Shown here piece by piece: positions 41,166-51,074 of a stretch of DNA of 64,000 nt. The notes beneath the pieces are model-generated. The model made no database searches and was not told the origin of the DNA. It saw only the letters and a list, made by a program, of their open reading frames with translations. A program made the position numbers and the translations under genes. How positions within the stretch are numbered: position 1 is the stretch's first letter; each line of letters begins with the position of its first letter. The stretch is from Rhodocollybia butyracea (Eukaryota; Basidiomycota; Agaricomycetes; Agaricales; Omphalotaceae): contig JADNRY010000015.1 of assembly GCA_015501585.1 (NCBI GenBank), positions 310,001 to 374,000 of the forward strand. The letters run 5' to 3'.

Positions 41166-41866
41166 TAATCTTCCAACTCTCCCTCCCTCTCAACTTCCGG
41201 GACCATCTACCATGAACTCCGACAAAACCTCCTCGAGATACAAGTCCTCCAACCGCGAAAACAACCCATCTATCAAAGACGCACCAGATGCCCAGCCAAT
41301 CTCTCCGTTCAAGACATCCGCTTTATGAACGTCAATTTTGCGTACAGCCCGAGCTGCCCAGTGTTCTCTATTCACCATCTCAGCCGCCAAACACACTGCC
41401 ATCGCCGGGCCCTCGGGATGCGGAATTACACAATCCTCAGGCTTCTCTTCCGTTTCTACGATCCCTCCTCCGGGAAGATCTTCATCAGATACCAGGATAT
41501 CGCGCAGATGCAGATTGCGAGCCTGTGGCACGCCATTGGCGTTGTTCCACAGGATACGCCGCTGTTCCACATGCATGTTATGCATAATGTGCGATACGGG
41601 AATTTGGATAGGCGGCAGGAAAGGCAACAATGGGGATCACAGACTTCCGCGATGGTTGAGCTCATGAAGAATGTCCATAATACGCTTTTGAGGGAATCGC
41701 GCATGACTGTGGTTATTGCTCATTGTCTGAGGACTGTTGTTGAGGTCAACTTGAGTGTTGTACTACAGGAGGGGAGGATTGCGGAGCAGGGAACGCATGA
41801 GGAACTGATGAGAAGGGAGGGTTGTATTTTCGGTCGTGGTAGCAGTAGCAGGCGCAGGCGGAGTTG
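41166..41866 (+). pseudogene. decayed ABC transporter ATPase domain (Atm1/ABCB7-type)
   Basis: The nucleotide-binding half of a half-size ABC exporter is recognisable but broken. In order: MNVNFAYSP (A-loop region, about 41325), the Walker A remnant AGPSGCG in another frame (about 41405), ILRLLFRFYDPSSGKIFI, then the Q-loop segment AIGVVPQDTPLFH (about 41536-41575) and NVRYG. The whole stretch with the LSGGQ signature, Walker B and D-loop is missing: NVRYGNLDR runs within 15 codons into the late LLRESRMTVVIAHCLRTVVE (H-loop). VVLQEGRIAEQGTHEELMRR closes the domain. At least two frame changes and the deleted catalytic core make it non-functional. The AIGVVPQDTPLF wording matches mitochondrial Atm1-type transporters (Fe-S cluster biogenesis). 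An intact copy presumably exists elsewhere. The transmembrane half was not found upstream. Confidence 0.82.
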
Positions 41867-44130
41867 ATTTTCCTGTACCGTATTTTCGTTTACCTATTCA
41901 AATAAAATATTGTATCATGTACCTTGCTTATTATCTATCTTCCCATTGAGCCCGAGTAACCGCCACGCGAGAGCGCTGGCCCACTGCTAGTGAGGTTTTA
42001 GCGATGAAAATAATACCAACAGTGTTGTTTAGAACAAATGCTGCTGTGCACCCTGGCCGCCCTGGCCCACTGTCATGCCATTGAATTCGTGCGAGGGTAG
42101 TAAAGCGGTGTTGGGAGCCAAGTGTAAAAATTGTTCATTGCCGACTCACAGGACTGGCCTTCCTCAGAATCCTCACTAGCCAATGGCAGCTGGACCATCA
42201 AATATAAAACGGGGATGTCCAGCAGCCCACTTCTGTATCAAAAGCTTGGAGATACTCAGGTACTACTACCTTTATGGACAGTTACAATGGTCACGGTCAA
42301 GGAGGTCTGGTCGATAGATAAATAGATTTGTACTTGACTCCGCCACTGTAGGGCAGAGTTCCATTAGAGAACAGTCAGCCCCACACGGCCACGCTACAGC
42401 GAGCTCAACCCGCAAAGGTGAGTGTAGACTGTAGCGTGCCGTGAGGAAATAAAGATATAAAAACATGTCCGTATGTACAGTAAGTAGTCTATTCGTGGTC
42501 ACTCTCTCCCCTCCTTGGTATTGCCTTCCGACCCGCTCTGCGTGAACCTCCTCTAACGTACACTTACCCCGTAAATATACCTAGCTATAGGGACGACCTA
42601 GATTCAAATGAGGAGAAAATTGCTGCAGATAATTGTATGCATCCAAGTCTGAGAAAATCCTATCCCTGGGGCGATAGGTTGAGGAAGTCCTGTCATAGGA
42701 CCGGAATCCTAAGGCTCAGGCACTGCAGAAGCACATGCTGTGGCGTTTCGGGGTGTGCACCACAGGCACGAGAGGTGTTACTAGACTTGCTGTTTAGACA
42801 GCAAGGCCGCACGGTATGTGATAGGTGGAGTCACCACTTAACAGCCTGATGCGGGTAATGCGGTGGGTCATGACCTGGGTCAGGTAGTGTCGGGATGCAT
42901 AAGGGTGCACAGTGTACTGGGCCAATCTTCATAAGGCTCATGGGCGGCCACATAGTAAGCTTGGCCTATACCAATCATTGATGTTGCATGTGCATCAGGT
43001 AGTAGTTGGGTAGTAGGCGTTCCGCAAGCGACTTATCATCTCTTCAGTCTCTGAAGCATTTTGCTAGGCATTGTCCAGATTTGGGGAGTCTTTGCTATCC
43101 AATCCAATCGCAGACAACTGCTCCCTTAACCATGATTCCTACATTTAATCAGATCCCGGCATATCAGAACTTGGTCCCAGGTTCTGTCCTAGTTTATGCT
43201 TCTGTTCTGCTCATGTTCGCGTTAGATGGCGCCACAAAGTTGGATGTAACATCGCTCTTAGAAAGTTCAAGCCTAAATAGGACCACGTCGTTTATACTAC
43301 CACTACTAAACTACCAAGAAAGTTGATACTGAATGAGTTCTCCACAAGCTCCTTCCTTGGCTCCTTCTTGGACGCTCGGATCTCAGGGAGGGTGGATTTC
43401 GCATTGTAGACATTGACAGTTTGGGGCACATGGGACCCCTAGATATTCTTCAGACAAGCGACTCTGTGATTCCAACTTAATTTCAAAAAAAAAATCATTT
43501 GGAGGGAAGAGCGGTCATGTGACCTCCGGCGAAATGAAGGTTCTTAGCCTGGCTAGCCGTCTTGTAGTAAGTGAAGAAAATCCGTTCACTAATAAGGTTA
43601 TTAGCGCTCCTGCCTGCTTTTTTTCATACTCTAGTGCTTGATGACCTTTTTGGATTGCTGTACAAGTCGGAGATGATGTACCTCATCCATGTTAACCCTC
43701 ATGATTGAACACTTCTCTGGGTCAACCCTGTCTTGAAGTACCCATGCAGACGGAGCCGCATTTTAGGCCTCAAATATGCTATAAGATGTCACGAATAGTG
43801 AAAAACTACACTCTCAAGGAGTTCGCTATTCTGCACAAAGTTAGGGGGAGTTTCTGGGGGCCTGCGACTTGGTGCATAGGAGTATAGATGGACATCTCGC
43901 TACATATCGGTTTGGCTATTCATATTCATATAAAGTATTGCGACGCAATTGATTTCAACATAACTCAAAAACCTACATTCTCCGCACAAGACGCGGAAAA
44001 TACTCACATGCATGCCAGTGGGCGCCATGGGACTGGGAAAACCATCTTTGGATAGCATATACTGGGGTACTAATAGAAGGAAGCAAGATCTGTCACATTA
44101 TTACTACGATCTGTCACAGCATTGGGCTCC
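41867..44130. other. gene-poor, no supported gene
   Basis: Scattered short frames only. A stretch near 43020-43110 reads SSLQSLKHFARHCPDLGSLC, vaguely like a leucine-rich repeat of mushroom F-box proteins, but it stands alone. An A9 run lies near 43486-43494. Confidence 0.4.
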
Positions 44131-44137
44131 TATAAAG
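44131..44137 (+). promoter_or_regulatory. TATA box of the decarboxylase gene
   Basis: TATAAAG, 128 bp before the start codon at 44265, with a pyrimidine-rich leader (ttactactctccctagctac) downstream. Consistent with a regulated promoter. Confidence 0.55.
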
Positions 44138-44264
44138 ACTGTACTCGAAACGATCCAGTCAGCAGAAGCAATTCCTTGTTACTACTCTCCCTAGCTACTC
44201 TCCACTCTGTGAGCGAAACTGCTTCAACTCTTTCACGTTTTCCTCTGACTTTGAGCAGGGTATT

Positions 44265-45589
44265 ATGGCTCCCAAAACTCTTCGTCCCTCGGCAGCGGCT
44301 TTCAGAAACGCAGGATGGCTTCCTAAAAGCAAGCAGGCATACGACTCGTACATGGAGCGGATTCACCGAAGAATCCAAAGTGGTGTATATAGGACCGCCG
44401 ATGCTCTACTCCATCCTGTCCGAGAATTCAAAGTCTTTATCGAGAGTGAGCCTACTGTCTACGGAGAGTTCATCCGCATGTTCGATAACGTGGACCAGTC
44501 TGATGTATGTTCAGTATCTCCACCCGTAATGATAGACTGACAAACCGCCTTCAGCCCAACACACCTAAAGACTACAACGAACTCATTAACATGATGAATG
44601 AAATTTTCCGAGAGGCTCCTTCGTTCGGAGATCTGGGGCCACCTTTGTATATGGTCATGGCTCAGATCATGAATTCGCAAGGGGGTTTCTCTGCATTTAC
44701 CAAGGAAAATTTGAACGTCCAGTTCAAAAAAATGTTTGTGACGTGGTCGGTGTACCTTACGTCCACGGACTCTCGTTCAGTTCTAAATAGTGGAGATCAA
44801 GGGTGGTTCAGTACAGCTGCACTGGACGCTCTAATGGCGGAGTACCCCGGTCGTACGTTCGCTCAAGTTTTTGAGTGCAACCCCGAACAAGAATACTACG
44901 GGTTTCTCTCATTCGATGACTTTTTCAATCGTCGTTTCCGAGATGCTTCGATCGATCGTCCTACCGGTCCTCTCGACAATAATATTGTCGGCGCCGCTTG
45001 CGAGTCCAGCACCTACGCCTACCAGGAGGACGTGAAGGCGATGGATGAGCTTTTCATCAAAGATGAAGCTTACTCGCTCCATCACCTGTTGGCGGGTAGG
45101 TTTGTGGACGAGTTCGTAGGCGGCACAGTTCTCCAGTCATTCCTCAATACCACCGGTTATCATCGCTGGCATGTCCCCGTCAATGGGACTATTAGTAAAA
45201 TTGTGAATGTCCCAGGGACATATTTTGCTCAGGGTCCTTACACGATCGGGGAGCCTACCGAAGACCCCAATATCGCACCACCGTATTTGCAGTCACTTCG
45301 ATTCTTCTCCAACACTGCCGCTCGCGCTCTGGTGTTCATCCAAGCCGATGATAGCAACATCGGGCTGATGTGCTTCATCGCTATAGGCATGACAGAGATT
45401 TCTACTTGTCAGGTTACTGTGTTCGAAGGACAAAAGGTCATTCGCGGCCAGGAGCTGGGGTTGTTCCATTTTGGTGGTTCTTCTTCGGCGCTGGTCTTCA
45501 GGAAATCAACGGTTCAAATCGATGGATCGTATAAAGTGCCCGAAGTGCCTTTAAAGATTAACGCACCAATAGGCGTGGCCGCAGTTTGA
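44265..45589 (+). CDS. PsiD-like phosphatidylserine-decarboxylase-family aromatic amino acid decarboxylase
   Basis: Two exons (44265-44504, 44555-45589) give 424 residues. The protein belongs to the phosphatidylserine decarboxylase (PSD) fold group, but to its soluble fungal branch that includes PsiD, the L-tryptophan decarboxylase of psilocybin synthesis. No transit peptide or membrane anchor is visible. Visible family segments: EFKVFIESEP, DLGPPLYMVMAQIMNSQGGF, FNRRFRDASIDRP, GAACESSTYAY, then the catalytic YHRWHVPVNGTISKIVNVPG and TYFAQGP, RFFSNTAARALVFIQAD, IGMTEISTC, and GLFHFGGSSSALVF near the C-terminus. GGSS is the self-cleavage motif in which Ser becomes the pyruvoyl cofactor. PsiD has the same length class, the same HRWHxPVNGT and the same GGSS. 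The substrate (tryptophan, another aromatic amino acid, or something else) cannot be decided from sequence. No kinase, methyltransferase or P450 neighbour makes a psilocybin-type cluster. Confidence 0.9.
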
Positions 45590-45722
45590 TTCCAAAGCAG
45601 TGATCGTCGATTTTCAGCTTTTTCATTGAAACTAAATGATGTACTTGTATATGTGTATGATTTGAGAACCGAAACGTGTAAAGTAAGATAGTGATTGTAG
45701 TGCCTTCGTTATTCCCGACTAC

Positions 45723-46220
45723 TTAGTTGTGATACATTTCTTCAATTGTTCTATAATGATGTAAGCTTGCGGTGCATGGATAGGACTTGGTGTTGTTGTT
45801 TGATAAATGAGCGTACAAGCTACAAGTCGCGGCTCCCGGGAGTGGGTCATCAAAGGCTTTAGACGTAGATCTGAACTGCTCGAAACCACTGGTCATAAAG
45901 ACATCCGCCAATACACTTGCAGATGCATCTGTTCGGTCGTGGTCTGTATCCACATCCACGCCCACTGCATCTTCCTCCAAATCATCCTCCTCCCGATGTC
46001 CTTTTTCGCTTCCTCTTCTTCGCCTGCTCCTGAATTTTCTCTGCGAAGATCTTGTCAGCCTTGAAAAAAGTCTGTTTGGTCGACGACCGGAGACGCGTCT
46101 CTGTGCGCTTGTCCATCTTCTGCCGGATAATTCGTTCGCGGTGACAGAGGTGAGGCCAGTAGGGCGGTTAGCGCCGTAAAGGCGTAAAAGAGTGCCATAC
46201 TGCTGTCACCCTCGATCCAA
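45723..46220 (-). other. possible degraded coding fragment
   Basis: On the minus strand, 46170-45985 reads IIRQKMDKRTETRLRSSTKQ followed by a Lys/Arg-rich AKKRKRKR. Another frame, 45980-45723, gives an acidic EDDLEEDAVGVDVDTDHDR segment. The two would need a frame change to join, and no splice site does it convincingly. This could be the tail of a nuclear or nucleolar protein relic. I do not recognise the family. Confidence 0.25.
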
Positions 46221-46341
46221 GAAACGGTCACAGTTCAGCGCCAGCAGCAATGATGGGTGGACAGAATCTGATCAGTGATATCTTTTGGGCTCAGCGGATC
46301 TACGGACCGGGTAGCGCTGCTTAGATAGCGATTGGACTCAC

Positions 46342-47181
46342 AACGAGCTCTTGGTATTCCACATCGTCATCCACGATGTCGACGTAGCAACTTTCTTTGG
46401 CACGCCTCAGCTGCCTGCAGCCACCGTTTCTCCTGTCACTCTCAACAACGTCGCCCGACCTCCTCCTCCTGCCGTAGTTACAAAGGCGGAACGCATCTTC
46501 TTCGAATTCCTAAACCGCGCGAATCTTATGGAAAAGGCTGCAGTCGATGATTTTTCCGCACATCCTCTCAGAATCCTCGACTTTGACGACAATGAAAGAT
46601 CAATCACCACGATGAGAGAGATGACCTTCACAATGTGCGGCACTCGTGTGTGTGCCAAAGCTGATATAGCTGTCATGAAAGCCTCAAAATACTCGCTCAT
46701 AGTCCACGACGACAAGGCAGTCTCATATTCAATCTTCCTTGCGCGTGGACCTGACGAATTTCCAGCGTAACACAGTGACCGATGAACCGGTCCCACAGTT
46801 AGTTGCCGAAGCGATTGCTACGTTTGTGTGTTAGAGTTCTGGTGCAATATCCAACTCAGTCATATAACTGGTTGTATGGCTGAGTTGGATATTGCACCAG
46901 AACTCTAACATCGTGGAGAATAACCGCCTTTGTCAAGTTCCTCTGCCCCAGCAAATAATTCTGGGCATCACCATGGTTGGACCGCGTCCGATATTTTACA
47001 AGATCGCAGTAACACAAGACCTGGTTTCTGCTCTTATCACTGCCCAGTATCCAGCACAACCTATGGTTGTCCAGAGGCTTGTGCCTCCTGTTGCAGACCA
47101 AGACCCTTACCTCAGTTATGGTATGAATCCACTGGAGGACTGTCACACTGTCTTTCAGTGCTTGGAGGTTGCTGGTGAGTG
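46342..47181 (+). pseudogene. decayed mushroom hypothetical-protein gene interrupted by a palindrome
   Basis: Coding-like sequence occurs in three pieces. 46351-46770 reads from PAATVSPVTLNNVARPPPP to a KYSLIVHDDKAVSYSIFLAR end. A second frame, 46750-46828, reads VDLTNFQRNTVTDEPVPQLV, then AEAIATFV. After the 82-bp palindrome, 46916-47181 reads ENNRLCQVPLPQQIILGITM and VGPRPIFYKIAVTQDLVSAL. The DLTNFQRNT...VAEAIATF...NN...ITMVGTRPTFYKV order recalls a repetitive hypothetical family of Agaricomycetes of unknown function. Removing the palindrome and one copy of a 5-bp flank would restore the frame of the second junction (AIATFVENN). The first junction has an independent frameshift, so the gene was damaged more than once. 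Confidence 0.65.
46829..46910. mobile_element. 82-bp loopless palindrome (fold-back insertion)
   Basis: The two 41-bp halves are reverse complements at 38 of 41 positions; the mismatches are all near the centre, at arm positions 32, 37 and 41. The ends are TGTTAGAG...CTCTAACA, with TG/CA borders. Flanks ttgtg (46824-46828) and tcgtg (46911-46915) look like a 5-bp target duplication with one change. TG...CA borders with 5-bp duplications are typical of LTR retroelements, but 82 bp is far too short for a usual LTR. It sits inside a formerly coding sequence. Confidence 0.85.
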
Positions 47182-48056
47182 ACTTCGTTTTCGTTTTTGG
47201 AAAGTCTGACCAGTTCTCACTTTTTTGCCTTTAGTTATAAAAGAATTTGTGTTTTTTCTTTCCATCGTTATTTGAATACTCCGCTGTACACGTACCACGC
47301 CTTGTCTATTTTCCTTCGGCTTTGAACAAACTTCATTTGTCGTTGCAGTTTGTAATATATGCTCAGTCCAGAATGTGACGCCATGAACTCGATGACTCGA
47401 GAAGCTTACCGTCCAGCCTGTTCCAATCGTTTTTCCCGCTTCAAGGATTCAGGTCGGAGTACGTTACTGAGAGCTTCAAGTAAAAGTAGAGTGGGTGACA
47501 AGTTATTAGCGTTTGGGAAGTTTTGTAGATTGAATCCGATGTCCTCGTCGATGTGTGCAACCCAGTCTTATGCGAATTCCTCTCTTCTGGGCTGGGGTAT
47601 ATCGTTCCTTTCTATAGCTGATTTTGAAAATTTCACTGCAAAGCATCCTCTGTTCTGACACTATGACGTCGTACAGTACATGGGATGAGATGGTCTCTTT
47701 CTTTACCATCTCCTCTCCACGACCCACCTTTGATATATTCGATAGCTCATTCTTGACATCGGGTATGCTCTCTGCAGCTGGGCATATAATAACTCCATGA
47801 CGACACACTCACCCAACTTGCCACTGAAACATATGTTCTTGCTCTGGTTTGAATACATATGTACGAGGAAAAAAGACTACAGTCTACCATATTAAGTGTT
47901 GACAAATGACCTCTTTATTGGCATTTTCATGCTTGCAAGCTTGAGTCCCAGAAAAACAATATACAAGAAAAAACTACATATAGAACAGCATTCAACCACC
48001 CATTTCAATGACTAACCCTCGAGCAATTTCCCCACCAACGCGGATTCTTACACTAT
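47182..48056. other. intergenic, no supported gene
   Basis: Open frames at 47359-47658 (+) and 47506-47808 (-) overlap and have no recognisable features. The last 200 bp are the AT-rich 3' flank of the AT-hook gene. Confidence 0.4.
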
Positions 48057-50986
48057 CTACTGCAAATGTGACAACTGGGAATGACGACTATCGTATACCT
48101 CACGGTTTCCTGCACTACCAGAACCACCATCTTCGTCGGCTTCTGCTTCGTCTCCATAATTCATGAGATTACTGAGGGATGTTCCTGTTCCAGCTTCGGT
48201 TGGGGCATATAGGTAGGTCAGAGATGGCTGCAGAAACTTGTCTGCAACCGATGGAGGGTGTGATTCAGAGGTAGATGCAAATGGGGTCGGTTCAAATGGG
48301 GTCGGTTCAAATGGGGTCGGCTCAAATGGGGTCGGCTCAAATGGGGTCAGTTCAAGTGGGGTCGGTTCCACTGGCAAACTAGGTCCTTCCTGTGATATGA
48401 ACAGATCAGTGGCAGGGACTGACTCGGACTGATCAACGGCACTCGAGGAGGGCTCTATTCCGCGATTCAGTGAGGGACTGGTTGCGGTCACAAAGACTCA
48501 CCATTGATATCAGTGTCTCCATCAGCCTCGAAAGTTGTGATCATCTCTGTGGCGGACTCGGTTACAACCTGAACGTTGATTTCCACAGGGCCCGTGCTGG
48601 GATCCATGATATTCGCATCATCATCTATATCTTCGCTCTCGTCGTCATCACCCTTCTCGCCGTCGGCAGAGGCCACCGCAAGTGAAGGTGTAGAACGAGA
48701 GGTAGGTGAACCAGAAGACGGGGTTACAGCTTCGACGACATCATCCGCCATCTCAGTATCTCTGACTTCCGTAGAACGAGAGCCAGAAGACGGGGTTAAA
48801 GCTTCGAAGACTTCATCATCTGCGGCCATCTCGGTATCTCTGACTTCCGAGGACCGAGAGGTAGGTGAGCCAGAAGACGGGGTTACAGCTTCGACGACTT
48901 CATCTGCAGCCATCTCGGTATCTCTGATTTCTTCCGAATCTGAAGCTTGGAGGGTAGCAGTAGAAAAAACTTGAACGGAAGATTCAACCACATCTGCCGA
49001 CTTGGACGCTGCAGCGACGATCTCGTTTTCATCTTTATCATCCTCGGTTCCAATTTCACTAGGACCGTTCGGATTGTCATTGGAAGGACCTTGCTCTTTT
49101 CCTTTCTCGACGACATTTGAAAGTTCTCCTCCAGGCTGCTCCCCTTCAGCGTGGCTCTGTGCATCCGGTTCAGGACCAAATATCTGATCATCATCTTTTT
49201 CCTCTAAGTCCTTGCTTTGAGAAGCAGGAGGTGGCGAAGGGTTCAATGGGAACGTGGCAATTACCGACCCTCTGGAGGTGAGTGATACAGCTAACGAGGG
49301 AGTTGACGATTGTCGTATTGATGAGGAGGCTCGACGGATTTCTTCCCCCGACTGTTGCTGAGGTACGGGTTGTTCGGCAGGGGAGAGTGGACGGGTCAAA
49401 TTTGCGGTAGATATAGGTTGAGCTATTTGAATAAGTCGAATGAGATGTTAATTCAATCATCCGAAACCAGATATTTAATTTTCGAAATAAAAGGATAAAA
49501 ACATGAATAAAGATAGTTGAACGTTACTCACTGCTGGGGCCGGCGGCGTGTTCACTTCCATGTTCATCCTCAGACAGCTTTCCCCCAAACAGGCTCGTAT
49601 CTACACTCGTACCGGGACCAGAAGACAGTCCATCTTCCGCATTGACAGTAGAGCTGCTCGCGATATTATTTTCTTGGCGTTTCTGAGGTCGTTTAGTCAG
49701 TTCCACTCCGTCGAACGCATACTTCTTTCCCTGATCTCGGTCGTCAGGAGGAGATGTCCTTCTTCTGGGTTTCGGTGCGGAAGACAGTTTTTTAGGTCGT
49801 GGTTTCACGATGGACCTAGCTTTCGATAGACTGGAACGAGTTTTTCCAACAGGTCTCCCTCTCGATGATAATGATGTCGAGACGCGAGCACTAGTCCTGA
49901 CCCCACCGTTTCGAGCACTGCCGTACTTTCTTTTGACCAAAGGCGCGGTAAGGTAATTATTTTTTTTCGAGGGTGAATGGCCAGTACGAGACCGAGTAGA
50001 AATTGGTGCAACCTGAGAATTAGACTGTGAAACCGGCGCATAGGAGGAGATACGTGAGCGGCGAGAAAAGGATGTAGTAGGGCGGCCTTTGCCGGGAGAT
50101 GCAAATACAGAGGTACGGGTTCTTCTGCCTGGAGAAGGGGTTCGAGCAACGGAAGCGTCCTGCACTTCATCCTCATCGTCGACGATTGCCTGGTTTTTAC
50201 GAGGGCGACCTCTACCCCGCTTTGCAGAAACTGTTTCAACTTCTTCTACACCCTGTTCATCGTTGTCTTCATGGGTTTTACGAGAACGAGTTCGAGTTCG
50301 TTTGAGAGGAAATTCATCGACGTCTTCATCTTCGTCTTCATCTCCCTCTCCTTGTTCCGCTTCATAAGAACTACTCCTTTTTGATGGCCTACCGCGTTTC
50401 TTGATCTCTGCAGGAGCAGAGATATTGGCCCCAGAACGTCTGGTTATACGCGAAGAAATAGGGGCGGCAGAAACAGAGGTACCTCCTCGACGTGGAGCAG
50501 AACTGATACTCTCCGTTTGGACATCGGCGTCAACATTGGACCTGGTTATCCTAGTGCGTTTCGCAGGACCAGCAGATTTTTTTTCTTCCATTTCGCTGGA
50601 GTCAGTTTCTTCCTGTTCTTCAACTTTTCGTTTATGATTCGAGCGAACTGATCCTGCAGCGGACAGAACATCTCGAGTAGTTTTTCCACCGTTTATAGCG
50701 TTGTTCCGAGTTACGCGTGCTGTGGAGGCAGCAGCGCGAGATGACCGTGTTGTTTTCTTATCGGAAACTTCTTCTTCGGTTTCATAGGCTTTTTGATTTG
50801 AGTACATTGCTGAAAACAATCAAAAAAATACATACCAGAACTCGAACCAAAAATCTTCTCCTTAAGTAATTCAATCATTTCTTCTCGACGACTTGGACCC
50901 TTTTCGCCAAGGTCGCGCATTATAAGACGCAGAGTTTCTGCTTTCAAAAGTTCAGATACCGCATCAAAGTTATCGAGCTTGTCCAT
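48057..50986 (-). CDS. AT-hook nuclear protein with internal repeats
   Basis: Four main exons encode roughly 890 residues, largely disordered. The N-terminus (MDKLDNFDAVSELLKAETLR, then REEMIELLKEKIFG) resembles a helical SAP-like module. The central part is very basic with AT-hook cores KKRGRPSK (about 50385-50400), KRGRGRPRKN (about 50195-50215) and SRGRPVGK, typical of minor-groove DNA binding. Ser/Arg/Pro-rich linkers follow. The third exon has three diverged copies of a repeat of about 25 residues containing RDTEMAADEVVEAVTPSSGS (48690-48935). The fourth exon has an EPTPF pentapeptide array (48280-48370). Predicted in the nucleus on chromatin. The first intron (donor at 50835) has an ambiguous acceptor: the nearest gives 26 nt, a later one 47 nt, both in frame. 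I do not know an orthologue name. Confidence 0.82.
48280..48370 (-). repeat. 15-bp minisatellite coding EPTPF
   Basis: Five to six head-to-tail 15-bp units (plus-strand ggttcaaatggggtc, with small changes) encode (F/L)EPTP repeats in the AT-hook protein. Confidence 0.9.
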
Positions 50987-51074
50987 CGTAAAGATTCGGA
51001 AAGGAGGACGTGAAGACGTTTAGCGCTCAATAGCATTTAACATTATCAGCAAATTCTCACATTCTACTTACAAG
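50987..51074. promoter_or_regulatory. 88-bp divergent promoter
   Basis: The start codons of the AT-hook gene (-) and the alpha/beta hydrolase gene (+) are only 88 bp apart, so both leaders and core promoters must overlap or be embedded here. No TATA box is visible on either strand. Confidence 0.6.

Noticed and set aside
41190..41630. 146-codon minus-strand open frame
   Set aside because: It lies antisense to the recognisable ABC transporter relic and has no similarity of its own that I can see.
43006..43326. F-box/leucine-rich-repeat-like stretch
   Set aside because: Only one repeat-like segment, no F-box motif and no continuation in any frame.
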